Source of the DNA: Chytridium lagenaria
Taxonomy: Eukaryota > Chytridiomycota > Chytridiomycetes > Chytridiales > Chytridiaceae
Direction of reading: 5' to 3'
Assembly: GCA_025449115.1 (NCBI GenBank)
Contig: JAHLKC010000030.1
Span: forward strand, 124,001 to 188,000
DNA: 64,000 nt
The notes beneath the pieces were generated by a model, which ran no database searches, was not told where the DNA came from, and saw only the letters and a program-made list of their open reading frames with translations. Made by a program: the position numbers and the translations under genes. Below are positions 1 to 11,437 of the stretch, one piece after another (the stretch's first letter is position 1; each line of letters begins with the position of its first letter).

Positions 1-424
1 TCTTAATGTATAAACCCGTTGACACAAGGGACGGCAAACGAGAATTGTTGCTTTGTGAAGGATTGTCAAATAAGCGATTGTCACTGAACGTATACCGACA
101 TGTACCTCAGTATGGCGGCTTTATCAGGAAGTGGCCCCGTGAGGCGTCGGCATCTCGGACCTGCTCAGCCGTCATTGCGGAAGGAGCTTACAATTCAGTA
201 GACATGAGTTGTTACAAAGCTTGGAAGTAGATCCGAAACAAGACGCGGACCTATTCTCCGTGAACAGCAGTTGTCGTCGGATCATCACCTAAGACGGCGT
301 ACTCGCGGACCTTAACCGGACGCAGAACTCCCGTTCTCGTTAACGAAGGATATAAAAAGGACAAGTTCTCCTCTCGCAAGACCCGTCTCTCATATTCTTT
401 CTCTGCCACTTCGCATACAGTATC
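1..424. other. Left edge and upstream region of the AGMO gene
   Basis: No gene is recognised here. Short open stretches on the plus strand (about 115-290) could be the last exon of a gene entering from the left, since several residues of reasonable composition precede a stop near 288, but they are broken between frames and match no family I know. The last 80 bases before the AGMO start look like a promoter and leader, with a TATA-like element and a pyrimidine-rich stretch. Confidence 0.4.
351..358 (+). promoter_or_regulatory. TATA-like box upstream of AGMO
   Basis: TATAAAAA lies about 70 bases before the ATG at 425 and is followed by a CT-rich leader. Position and sequence fit a TATA element with a short 5' leader. 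Inferred from sequence only. Confidence 0.5.
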
Positions 425-2158
425 ATGGCCAACAGCACCGTCAGTCCAAGTTCTGACATCACCCGCCTTTTAGAAGACTATGGTAGTCTCTTCTACATAA
501 TGGATCCCCGAAAAACCGTCTTTAACACCGTGGAAGAGGTCCCCAATTACATTCAACGAGCCTACCCCTTCTTCATCCTCCACATTATAATCGAATCCAT
601 CGTCGTCTATATGGCCGCTGTTCGAGAAACTCATCATCACCATACCGATCAACCCAAAATTCACAAGAAGCCATTTCGAGCACCCCGTTTAAATGATGCT
701 ATTGGATCGATATCCGCTGGGATGACCCAACAGATCACAAAGGCTTTCACAAAGGGCATGGAGATTACAGCCTACATATTCGTATTCGAGAACCTCCGCA
801 TCGTTGACGTTGACCCAAACAATCCTTGGGTTTGGTTGTTTGCGTATTTGGGTGTGGATTTGGGATATTATCTTCTTCCATCGGGGAGCGCATGAAGTGA
901 ACCTCTTCTGGGCAACACATATTGGTGAGACTAGCATTGAAATCCAATATTTTAACGAGCAATTTGCAGTTCATCACTCCTCAGAAGAATACAATCAAAC
1001 GACTGCTCTGCGGCAAAGCGCATTTCAATCGTACATCTCATGGGCTTATTATCTACCTTTAGCGCTTGTTCTTCCACCCCCTTTGTTTGTTGTTCACAGC
1101 AATTTTAACGTGAGTTTTTATGCTATACTGCCCTTTGCTCTGTCCTCTTTTATTGTTGATTCTTGGCTGACACTTTGCCTAGACTCTATACCAATTTTGG
1201 ATCCACACCGAGACGATACCGAAATTGGGTTTTTTGGAATACATCATGAACACCCCTAGTGCTCACAGAGTCCACCACGGCAGAAACCCATATTGGTGCG
1301 TTCGTCCGCTTTTAGCTTTTCCATCCCCCCTTTTTCTCCTAACATGTTTAAATCATCACAGCATTGATAAAATTACGCTGGCACGCTTATCATTTGGGAT
1401 AGGATTTTCGGCACCTACCAAGAAGAACTCGATACCGAACCTGTCCTCTTTGGCCTCACCCACAACATACATTCATTCAATCCCATCTGGATCCAAGTTC
1501 ACCACTTCAGCCATATTTTCAAGACAGTTTACAATACACCTGGGGTTATGCACAAACTTGCTGTGTTATTTGCGGGACCTGGATGGAGTCCCCTGAAGCC
1601 TGACCTCCGGTTTGGCGATTTCAATGATATTCCGAGTGTGCCAAATTTGGCGGAAAATCCGGGAGCTGATATTGGGTAAGTCTTAATTAACAGAATTTTT
1701 TTAGTAGTGTTAACATGCTTCTTAGGCTTTACAACCCTGATGTCGCACTCTTCCAGAAAAGTGGAAAGACCATGGCCGCGTTATCCGGAATCTACGTCCT
1801 TATCCAGTTTATAATTTCCCTCATCTGTCAAATGACATTCATGCATTTTCAAGCCAATCTCTCGATTCTTCCTAAAAGCGTTGCCGCAGCGTACGTAATT
1901 TTTTCGTTGTGGGTGCTCGGCCTCTTCCTTGACGGAAAGAACGCTTCGCTTGTAATGGAAGTTATTAGACTCGGTGCCGTTTCACCCATTGTTGCGATGT
2001 TCTTGGTCAAGACTTCTGGAGACCCTTTTCAAGGCGTTTTCGGGGGGTTGGTTGGGATTGGGAGTTCATATGCTGCTGCAAGTCTTGTAGTGTTGTTGGG
2101 GATGTACGCCTTTGACCGTACTGTGAGGGCTTCGGTGGTTAAGGCTAAAACCGACTGA
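425..2158 (+). CDS. AGMO: Alkylglycerol monooxygenase (TMEM195-like), frameshifted in this assembly
   Basis: Membrane di-iron, tetrahydrobiopterin-dependent hydroxylase that cleaves the O-alkyl bond of ether lipids in the ER. The fatty-acid-hydroxylase histidine motifs are all visible: HRGAH then EVN near 879-900, VHHSSEEYN after the second exon junction, and [14 protein letters not shown] around 1263-1370. Several hydrophobic segments flank them and the C-terminal third is membrane-rich, as in animal AGMO (about 445 residues). Four short introns fit: 925-969, 1110-1182, 1296-1361 and 1676-1725. Two one-base frameshifts break the frame: an extra base near 872 just before the first His motif, and one missing A in the A-run at 1369-1372. 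Residues around both sites match the family perfectly, so I treat them as assembly errors. Start chosen as the first ATG after the TATA box; the following residues resemble the family N-terminus. Confidence 0.93.
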
Positions 2159-2345
2159 GCCTGTTATTATGGATTGATGCACGATACTCATATATTTTTT
2201 ACCACATTTGTGTTTCAAGTACATTCCCTCATATTATTATATATACAATTTATTAAATACACGCTTTTTTGTTATTTCAAAAAAACAAAAAAATAATCAA
2301 AGTCCGACAGTATTCGTCCAAGTCAGCTTCCTGATTCCGCTCAAC

Positions 2346-3897
2346 ATGACTGAGGGCGAGGGGAACGATGCCATCAAGGTAAGCAGCATCTTCAGTCACC
2401 TCATATAAGTTATTTACCTTATGTGCAGCAGGCATTGAGTATCCAAACCACTGCACTTATAATTCCCCTGACGCCTCCACCCTCCCCGAAATCGTTGCCC
2501 CTAGCATTCGACGCCTTCCACATGCCGTTCTTACAATCCCTGAGCTCATCAGCTCTATCGCCTCATGTGTTCAATCGTCAGCGGACCTTGCCAGCCTATC
2601 TCTTGTCTGCAAAACGTTCACCCCGCTCGTCATGACAGAGCTTTGGCGGACACCCGTGTTCCAATATCACCACGGAACGCTGTTGTGGAAGTTGATGTTG
2701 ATGTCTTCCGCATCGATTTTAGAACCGACACCAGGAAGAATGGAGGAGACCTTCGACGCTACAGATCAGTCAACCCAGATTGAATCAAAATCAAGTGCCT
2801 CATTGTACATGCCCTATTTCAGCCTGGTCCGTGAACTCGATCTGCGAAGGCTGTCTCGTCCACCGTTAGACATTCCTGATCCAGCTCCGGCTTGGATAGC
2901 AGCAACTCGTCTCGCGCTTCGTCTCGCATCTTTTTGTCCAAACTTGTTAAGCGTAAAGGTATCAGTTTCAATCATCTCACAATTAATGTTTGAAAGATGG
3001 ACGGCTGGCCACCAGACGTGACTGGAACAACATTTGCAGCTCTTTTGTATTCATTCCCTTCCACCATCGAACACATCATGTGGACCCGTGTCGCAGTTTC
3101 CGACCTTCACCTCGTACGTTCCTTTGCCCTAGTATAATGGGTATAACCCACTAACGCCTTCCCAGTCCCGCATGGCCGGCCGCTGGCCCCGTCTCCGCAC
3201 CCTCCGCATCGGCATCGTCACCCCCTTCATGTGGGGTGTCCGCAGCATCCTTGGCGCCGTAGAAGGTCCAAACACCCAAGCAATAGGAGCAGCTCTCGGC
3301 GGAGTCCGAGGCACCGAATCTTTCGGTTTTGCGCGCCTCCTTCAACGATGTCCACGTATTGAGGTTTTGGGAATCGAACCACTACCAGGAGACGATGGAA
3401 CTGCATGGCTCCTCGAAGTTCTTTCTCTCCATGCTCCCCCTTCGCTGAAAAAAGTTGAATTGGGGCGAGGAAGGTATTTGATGTCAACGCAGTTCAGTGC
3501 GAAAAGGGTGTGGAGAGCATTTTTCGAGTTCCTGATTCGTTCGCAGATTCAAAAAGCGATCGTCGTGGATCATTTTTATAGTATCAGGACAGCCAGCCCG
3601 GGGCTCTGGATTTTAACGGAGAACTACTTAAACACTGTCGCATCCTCACCTGGCACCGCCACTTCTTCGTCGCCAGTTGCGGCTATCACTCAAGCTCAAC
3701 AGCAAGCTGTGATTCTCGGAGACTCCAATCCGTTCTTGCAATCGCTTGGGGTTCCTAGCAACGACCATCAGGGAAGATTTGGTTCTGTTGTCGTATTCGG
3801 ACCTCGTGGTCTAAACGTCGTGCGGAGGCTCGCTTCGGAGATCGGTGTCGAAGCTTCAAGATCTCTTTTCTTTCAGTCTTCTCAAAATTCAAGTTAA
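2346..3897 (+). CDS. F-box domain protein
   Basis: Probable substrate-recognition subunit of an SCF ubiquitin ligase. An F-box-like segment sits around 2550-2660 (IPELISSIASCV, then LASLSLVCKTF and ELWRTPVFQ), the usual Pro-Glu-Leu start and Leu-Val-Cys-Lys core. Downstream are leucine-spaced segments (REL-DLRRL, FCPNLLSVKV, PRLRTLRIGIV, CPRIEVLGIEPL) suggesting degenerate leucine-rich repeats, the common partner of F-boxes in fungi. Introns that fit are 2379-2428, 2959-2996 (only 38 nt) and 3114-3165. The start is uncertain: the ATG at 2346 followed by the first intron runs into a different frame from the F-box, so either a frameshift lies between 2430 and 2550 or the true first exon is elsewhere. 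Substrate unknown. Confidence 0.75.
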
Positions 3898-4017
3898 CCT
3901 CTCCCACATCAATGACCCCTACCTTCTAATAGTTTTCTCTCTCACGTCCTCATTATTTTATGTATCCTTTAATAATTTATGTATAAAAAAAATATTGCAG
4001 TTTGCCATCATGTTTGT

Positions 4018-7000
4018 TTATTCGTTATGAGATTGACTTATGATGGTAGAGTCTGCGTCATCTGGTCGGCGGAATCTCCTTTCCGCCAGCATCTCTGGTG
4101 ACCAAGACCTCATCCTCTCATATAAGGGTTGTGCTGTCTCTAAATTCCCCAACCCAGGTTCTCTTTTCCTCCCCCTCGTAGGACTCACATCCCGTTCCCT
4201 CTGTGGACTCGCGGCTTCCCTGTCCATCTTCCTCGGCACCCCAATACTTCGCGCATTGTTCACAAGCTTCTCCAACCTCCCACGATCGAGTCTCGCCAGT
4301 TCTCACGCGCCGATATCATCTGTTCGCGACGTGCAAGCCATTCGCCTTCAATCTCACGGAACCGGGAGTCCATCACGTCTTCATCCGGCCTTCACTTCAA
4401 CGTCTCGGGCATTGACGCCGACCGTTCGTGCAAGGGCGTTGGCGCGGAGCTTTGTGGTGTTGTATTGGTGATCAACAAATGAGCGTCGTGCTATAATTTA
4501 ATGAAGTTAATGGTGAGTACTGTGAGTAGGTTGAGGTTGTAAACCTTCCGCAATTCGTCTTAAAGCACGTGCGCGTTGCTCTTTTCCATGGCATCCAATC
4601 TAAAGATTATTTGAGAATCGTCCGTCACAGCACTACAATCTTACCGTGCTTTCCGTTCTGCGTGACTTTCCTCCATATCTATTATGAGATAAATTTAGCT
4701 TATGGCGTATAAATGAAAAACCCACTCATCATAGAATCCCACCACTTCTCCACCATATCATTCATTTTCCAATCCGCTTTCTCCCAAGCCTTCTTATCCT
4801 TTCTCAACTCATCCGTAAGTCGATTGACTTCATCCGCCAATTTTCTATACACTTTTAATACTATATTACGCAAAGCATGCCATACCTCTTTCTCAAATAA
4901 TCCTCTTCATCCACCCGTATTCGCTCCTTCATTTTACTCTGATAGTTGACGATGAATTCTGGGAACTTATTAAAGATTGGGTACTGGCCCGAAAGAAGTG
5001 GTTCGAATGGCGCGAAATAGGTGGTAGGAGAGAGTCGTTCTGGAGTTTTATCGTGAAGACTATAGGCTTCTATGAGCACAGCGTCGACCGATTCTGGATT
5101 TTTGCGTGTAAAAAAATACTAGACTGTTAGAAATGCGTTATAGACGGACTTACTTTAAAGTCGCGGGTATCCGTGATTGCCAGCAATGCTGTTCGAAACC
5201 TCCTGAGATAGGCTACGACAAAGTAGTAAATGTAGGATGGCGGGTTGGTTATTATATGATCCCATATTTTCAACCAGTCCGTTTGAGAGTATATCTCGGC
5301 AAATAGTGTTTGACATGAATGTCCATGCGTAGATCTTCAAGTCAGTGAGTGCAAACATTCCTTTTTACCTGGCTGTGACTTTATGCTTTATGAAATGAGA
5401 CAAAAGCGGGCGATCATGATATTCGAGCAGATTCTCAATAACGTCGAGACACTCTAATGGCGGGTTTGGAAAGTAATCCCACCACTTCTGACACCAATTT
5501 GCTTACAATAACAATTAGATAGGAAGGTAAAGAGTAGATGTAGCTTACTTAAGACAGTCATAAGTACTTCCAGACCAGAAAACATGTCGTTGATAAAGAG
5601 CTTGAGAAAAGGGAACACCCAGTGCAGGGAGATAATCCAGATTTTCGAAAATAGGAGACCAATGTGCAAGGGCTGAAAGGACACTGTCATAGCAAAACTT
5701 GGTACATAAGTCATGTTTTCTTTTACTTACCGCTCCATGGATTTGGCAAGCCGCTCACTCTTAATAGGAATATTGCTCCTAAAGTCTCGATAAGCAGGAT
5801 GAGTTCCTTTCCCCAAGAGAGCCTCATAAGAGTCTCGGTTTTCCGGAAGCCGCAAAAGGAATCGCCAAATAAGTGTTCTGCAACGAAATAAGAATGAGCA
5901 AGTAACACTTGGACTAGCCTGTATTTTTCTGGATATGAACCATAGTGCTTCAAGAATCTTCGAAGTTTTCTACGATTCATAAGACTTGAGTCCTCCTGAA
6001 TAGGGGAGAAATTAAACAGAACTCTACTGACATATATGAAGTGAAAATAACAAGGCAAACCTTCATCGCCACAAGATCATGCAACGTAATCGGCTTTTCC
6101 TCTTCTAAAGTCACTTTTGTCGCCTCTGTTTCTAACCGAATTTAATCAAAATATCGTTCAACTCTCACTTTCTCCTTCTTCTTCCCCAGCTTTCTAATTT
6201 GATACATCAATATCATTTTTAAATATCAAAGTCATTTCTAGCTTACCCCTTCTACGTCGGACAAGTCGTCTGTTACTTCCTGTGAAAAGATTTAACCATC
6301 TATTTCTGTTCATATCTTGTTACCTTGGCGTTGGGGTTGGTGAACCGATCAACGCGAAGCATTCGTATAGAGTACTTTGCGTTAAGAAGTATAAGCGATA
6401 TGACCTTCCCGTCAGGCGACAGGGAGAATGAGCGGAACTGAACGATATCTTTAATATTTTGTTTAAGGAATCCCCCCAACATGACATACCAAATGCTTTC
6501 CTTTAAATTGGCCTATAAGCTGAGCATCAGCCGCATTGACGAAGATAATGCTTCCGGCGCTAGAAAGAACGGCGGCAATCTACAAGGTATATTGAGTCGG
6601 TGGGAAAGAAGAAAATCTACCGAAGTGTTTCCAATAAACTCAATTTGAGACACCGATGCGATTCTTAAATGATGGCACAAGAATCTCGTGAATAAGTCTC
6701 TTCTCCACAAGACTCCAAACATATAGCGACGACGACCTTGACAAAATGGATTAATCAAGATATTAAAATGAAGAAGGCATACTTACAATCCCCCGTACAT
6801 CATTAGCTCACCATCTCCAGACAAAGCAATGTAATTCGTCCGCGGCATCATCATCAACCGATTCGACTCATCCGGCATCTCCGCAAGATCCGCCGCGAAC
6901 CGTTCCAATGTAATCTTCCATCTAACCGCAAAGCTCTCCGCATCCCAAATCAAAATCGTGCATCATTGAACGCGGTGACGACAGAATCACCTGCGGGAGT

Positions 7001-7914
7001 AAAACACGCCTAACAAATTATGAGAATAATGTTTACGGCATGGAAAACCTAACTTGTTGAACACCCGGTGGCCCTGCCCCTTCCAATACTCGCTTACGTT
7101 CCCATTTTTCTGTATTCCAAAGAATGCATTCTATACGGCTTGTGGTAATGGCAATGGGTTGCGATGGATGAATTGAAATGCCGTGAGGTTCTGCGCGATG
7201 ATATGCGGGGAGCTTCGCGACCAGCTGGCCCGTATCTTAAATGTCATAATGGGAGCACTTATGGAGGTTACCTATATTGTAACAATGAAGAGAATTATCT
7301 GAAAGCCCAACAACAATCTCTCGTCTTCTGACTGTATTGAACGACATGCAAGTTGCCGAAACTCCAGACCGAGCCACGAGCCAAAATCTACGCTTCAGTT
7401 CAGTCCAATATTTTGCAACAAAACGTGGTTCGCGGATAAATATTGACAAGGGCTCTTAACTAAATAAGCTGAACAGTGTCCCTCACTTGTTTTTAGGAAA
7501 GTCCAAAGCAAACAGATGCCCTCTCTGATCCGCAGCAGCAAGAACAAAAGAATACGAAGTGTCGATATTCACTTTCGCATCTGGCCCTCCGCGGCCGACG
7601 TTGCAACCATCTCCCTGCTCATCGCAACACAAGTAAAAGGTATGGGTCGAATGAAAGGTTTGAGATGTTTCCGAAAAACGCTGACCGAATGAGTGACGGG
7701 GATGCATTGAAGACTTTAAGCAGCGTCCTGCATTAATGGGAGGGTCAGTCGACAATTCCTCTATTGGGACATACCCTGATGTGACGACACCGCCGACGAT
7801 TTTCCGCCATTCTGGGAGTTTCCAGATAGGTCCTGTTCGAGTATCGCCTACGTAGACTGTTCGTGGGGGTTGTAAATTGCCATTGATTGGTTTCTGAGCC
7901 TCTATGATGACCAT
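4018..7914 (-). CDS. TBC1D31: TBC1 domain family member 31 ortholog (WDR67), centriolar-satellite/ciliogenesis protein
   Basis: In animals TBC1D31 is a WD40-TBC-coiled-coil protein of centriolar satellites needed for ciliogenesis. Read on the minus strand: N-terminal WD40-like segments (7914 to about 6300), then a TBC domain (about 6000-5450) with FLKHYGSYPEKYR, LRLPENRDSYEALLGKGTH and LSALAHWSPIF, then GQYPIFNKFPEFIVNYQSK and RIRVDEEDYLRKR (about 5000-4890), all close to the human protein. A Glu/Arg/Lys-rich coiled coil follows (4860-4090), ending at 4018. Many short introns. The coiled-coil part has one-base breaks, for example a missing A opposite the T-run 4582-4585, and others near 4380 and 4292, with sensible residues on both sides. 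The start at 7914 overlaps the end of the upstream FAHD1-like frame by about 13 bases. An open frame on the opposite strand at 4040-4471 is a shadow. Confidence 0.88.
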
Positions 7915-9270
7915 CGGAGACGAATGTCCGACAAATGAAGATCAATTTTCAACACTTGTTCTTTACAATAAGTATTTATTGAAGGTTTTTCTTTACAATA
8001 AGTATTTATTGAAGGTTTTTCTAAGATAGTGTTTACGGGGCGACCGGTGCCGTAGAGACCAATACCAGGCCGACTGATAACAGGGAAAGAGATCTTGGTG
8101 ATATCTGCATGTGCAACACATTAGAATACAACAAGTAAGAATATTTTACCTTCAGAGTTTGGATTCCTCAAACCGCCAGTGACAACGGATCCAGGAAGCA
8201 TGGGTCCAACACCCGAGGGGGTCCCCGTCAAGATAACGTCTCCCTTCTCAAGCTTCATAATGGAAGAAACAAAGTTGATGAGGCCAGGTAATTTGAAAAT
8301 CATGTCTTTGGTATTGCCGTTCTAAGTAACGCGTTAGTCCAACATGGCGAATCCTTGACTGAATATTGCGAGAAATATATGCGTATTACCTGAACAGTCT
8401 TTCCGTCAATCTACGCGAAAGCAAGATACTTTTTTAGATCACTCTTCAAAGTACTTTACAAACCTTCAACCAGAGCTCAAGGTTATTTACATCCTTAACC
8501 TTGCTCTTTTCCACAAACTCTCCAATAGGGGTGAAGGTGTCAAACCCCTTAGCTGCCGACCAAGGCCTATAAAGCAATTACAACATATCCTGAAAGAAAG
8601 AAAGAGTGTTCAAAGCCATCCGATAAACATACTTTCCCTCCTTCTTCGCAATATCCTGAAGATTCCTCGCCGTACCATCAATAGCGAGCACATAACCTTC
8701 AAAAACAGTTAACTTTTCCAAAAAGAGACTGACCAAAAAGCTTACCTGCAACGAACTCATCAAACTTCTCCGCAGGAATATCCCTCCCATCCTTCCCAAT
8801 GACCACGCCAAGTTCAACTTTTGAAAAAAAGCCTTTAATAGCCAGTATAATGAAAGTAGCTTATACTTTCATGGTGTACATTGACCCCTTTAGGGATCTC
8901 AATGCTTCCAGGTGCCTTCACATACGAGCTCACAGGCTTCAAAAAGAAGAAAGGCTCTTTTGGAACCGCGTTCCCAAGTTCCTTTGCATGCTCACTGCAT
9001 CAGAGCCAAAAAAAAAGTTTCGTCACAACGATGATTTTGTCTAGTTGTGGACTTACGCATAGTTTCTAAAGAAAAAAAAAGTGAGAAACCATGCAGAGGC
9101 AAGCAAAGCAAAAACGATCCCTTCAAAAAGGCTCAACGGAACGCATCATTCGTCTATGACATTCAACCCAAGGAGGTTTTTTTTTTGGAACAACATGAAC
9201 GTCATCCTCACCTTCCAATAGCAATGATCTTTCGGCCAAAGGACGCAAACTCGGAGATGCGAACACTCAT
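7902..9270 (-). CDS. FAHD1: FAHD1-like acylpyruvase / oxaloacetate decarboxylase
   Basis: Fumarylacetoacetate-hydrolase superfamily enzyme; FAHD1 hydrolyses acylpyruvates and decarboxylates oxaloacetate in mitochondria. Read on the minus strand from the ATG at 9270: [31 protein letters not shown], then [15 protein letters not shown] with the metal-ligand acidic residues, [28 protein letters not shown] and [18 protein letters not shown], all in family order. About seven short introns. The C-terminus is odd. After the last conserved segment (near 8050) the frame does not stop but runs through a perfect 30-bp tandem duplication and ends at 7902, inside the TBC1D31 start. The extra roughly 45 residues are not family-like, so the true end may be nearer 8030 and a stop may have been lost. 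Confidence 0.88.
7961..8020. repeat. Perfect 30-bp tandem duplication at the 3' end of the FAHD1-like gene
   Basis: Positions 7961-7990 and 7991-8020 are identical. On the minus strand each copy carries AATAAA, so the duplication doubles a possible poly(A) signal. The length is a multiple of three and keeps the FAHD1 frame open. Confidence 0.95.
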
Positions 9271-9549
9271 GACTTATATTTATTCGCAATGCTCAAATTC
9301 AGCTGACAAACCACATCAAACCACAGAGCATTTTGCCGTAGCCAACTCCCGAGTTCAACAATATGTATACTGAAAAAATTCCTCGCTCGACATATGCAAC
9401 CTGTATTTTAAGGCATGAATGCAACGATTCTACAGGACGATATAATATAATTCCAAAAAAAATAAACCATCCGTTCATCTCCAAAAACAAAGAAACTCTA
9501 TAAAAAAAATCAACAAAAAAAACAACTACCGAAGTAACCGCGGTGTTCA

Positions 9550-11437
9550 TTACTTAATCGATCCTCCCACAATCGTCTTCACAGTCACATCCCCCTTGGC
9601 AGTCCTCAACACATTCACCGTCTTGAACCCTCCCTCATTCACCACATACACAGCCCTCTTAGCAGAATCCGTCTTCAACCTCGGCTGCACACCTTCCCAC
9701 ACCTTCTTCTTGGGGTTCAACTGCGAAAAGTCTGTCCCAACATGCGTGTCAAACCAGCACCGATCTCCAGGTGCAGATCCCTTGGGCGCGTCAAGAAGCT
9801 CAACAGTGGTGCCATCAACAGAGGTGGAGGCGAGCACCATTGCCTGGGATTCGATACCCCTCATCCTTTTAAAAGGTAAGTAAATCAAAAGGGAGGAAGA
9901 TGAACGTACTTTTGGGGCTTCAAGTTGCAGAGCAACACGACGGAACGGTTTAAGAGGTCGGATTCCTTCATGTACTTGACGAGACCGGATACAACTGTCC
10001 TGGGCTTGTCCTCTCCCACATCAATTTCCTCAACGTAAAGCGTGTCCGCCTGGGCGTGACGCTGCACAGAAAGAACCTTTCCAACGCGAAGATCAAGACG
10101 CTCGGGTTCTCCAGGAGGGAGATCTCCAATAGCAGCTAGTAACGCCCAACATCCGGAAGTTAGAATAACGAAATCACCCAAAAAGGCATGTTCGCAGCAA
10201 AAAAAAAAAAAAAAAACCAATAAAATAACAAAACCGTAAAAGTTTCGCTCGGTAATAACAATACCAAAGGATAAACTAACCTTCAGGGGCAGCCTCCACA
10301 GCCTTAACCTCCTTCTCCACAACCTTTTTCTCAACAGAAGCCTCCTTTTCCACCTTCTTCTTCTGCTCCTTCTCCTTCTTCTCCTCCCCCTTCACCTCCT
10401 CCTTCTCCTTCTTCTTATCAGCCTTCCCGGCGGCAGGCTTTCCCTTATTCACCTTCCCAGGAGCTCCAGCCGCAGTATCCTTCTTTGCATCTCCAGGAAC
10501 CTGTGATAAATCAGTCTAGGAAAAAAAACAAACTCGACATACAATTAATTCATCGGCAACATCAAGATCAATGGTGACCATGTCGAGGTGCACTTTTTTA
10601 CCAAACCCAGCAACGAGGTTCTAAAAAAAGGAAAGGTTAATTTTATCAACAAAAGCGATTGCAAAAAGAAAATGGTCCATCCAACTTTCTTAAAAAAACC
10701 CCCCAAATCCACGAAGGAAAAACAATATTCCTCACCTGAATCAGATCAAAATACCTCGTCACATTCGCAAACCTCACCCTCCGTCCCATCGCCATAGTCG
10801 CCACAGTCACATACAACCCTGCATACAAAAACAAATCCGCGCTCGTCAAATACCCTGTCGCCACAAACGTCCTCCCCTTCAACCGTTCATCAAGCTCCTT
10901 CAACACATTTTCGGCACGTTCCCTGTCTTTATCTGACGCTGGGGATGCCTCGGGAACCAAGGAACGGGAGAGAGAAGTTGCAACGTCGATTTCTTGTTCA
11001 ACGGCTGCTCGATCCACGTCCGTGAGACCGAGGAGGGTGGGATGCGTGGTGGAGAGGTTGATGAGATATTTGCCAATGGTCATGGAACCGGTGACTTGAG
11101 CGCCAGAAGGGAGGAGAGCGGTAGGTGTTCCCTGTTTAATAGAGAAGTACGTTTAATGACAAGACCTCTACAAGATGAACTCTCCATTTCCCCTGTAAGA
11201 ACCACAACAACTCACATGCCCACTCTTGACTTCCACCGCCAACTTATCCTTCCCGATATCCAACAGTCCCAACAACAACTTGACGCCATCATCCCGTTCA
11301 TCGACCGTCACTTTGGGGATCTTGGCGGCAGGGGTCTTGACGGGTGCAGCTTTGGGACTTGCGGTAGTTGCAGTTACTGTGCTGGTTGACGCAGCAGCGG
11401 GTTTAGGTGGGGATGCTGGGGTCTTCTTTTTAGCCAT
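9550..11437 (-). CDS. ARC1: Arc1p/AIMP1-type tRNA-binding aminoacyl-tRNA synthetase cofactor
   Basis: Cytosolic cofactor that binds tRNA and aminoacyl-tRNA synthetases; yeast Arc1p joins the Met and Glu enzymes. Minus-strand order: an Ala/Pro/Thr/Lys-rich leader from ATG 11437, a GST-C-like helical domain (about 11130-10740, with [14 protein letters not shown] and [11 protein letters not shown]), a long Lys/Glu-rich linker (10500-10300), and the C-terminal EMAPII-like tRNA-binding domain. The last includes [39 protein letters not shown] and [20 protein letters not shown], ending in the beta-barrel extension to the stop at 9550. This is the full Arc1 domain set. Introns fit near 11110-11215, 10690-10735, 10505-10545, 10140-10285 and 9865-9910. 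The Lys-rich linker is expected to add non-specific tRNA affinity. Confidence 0.9.

Noticed and set aside
425..2158. AGMO as a true pseudogene
   Set aside because: Both breaks are single-base and flanked by perfectly conserved catalytic motifs, as in many other genes here; assembly error is more likely.
4040..4471. 143-residue plus-strand open frame
   Set aside because: The opposite strand carries the coiled-coil tail of TBC1D31 with matching splice signals; the plus frame has no family resemblance.
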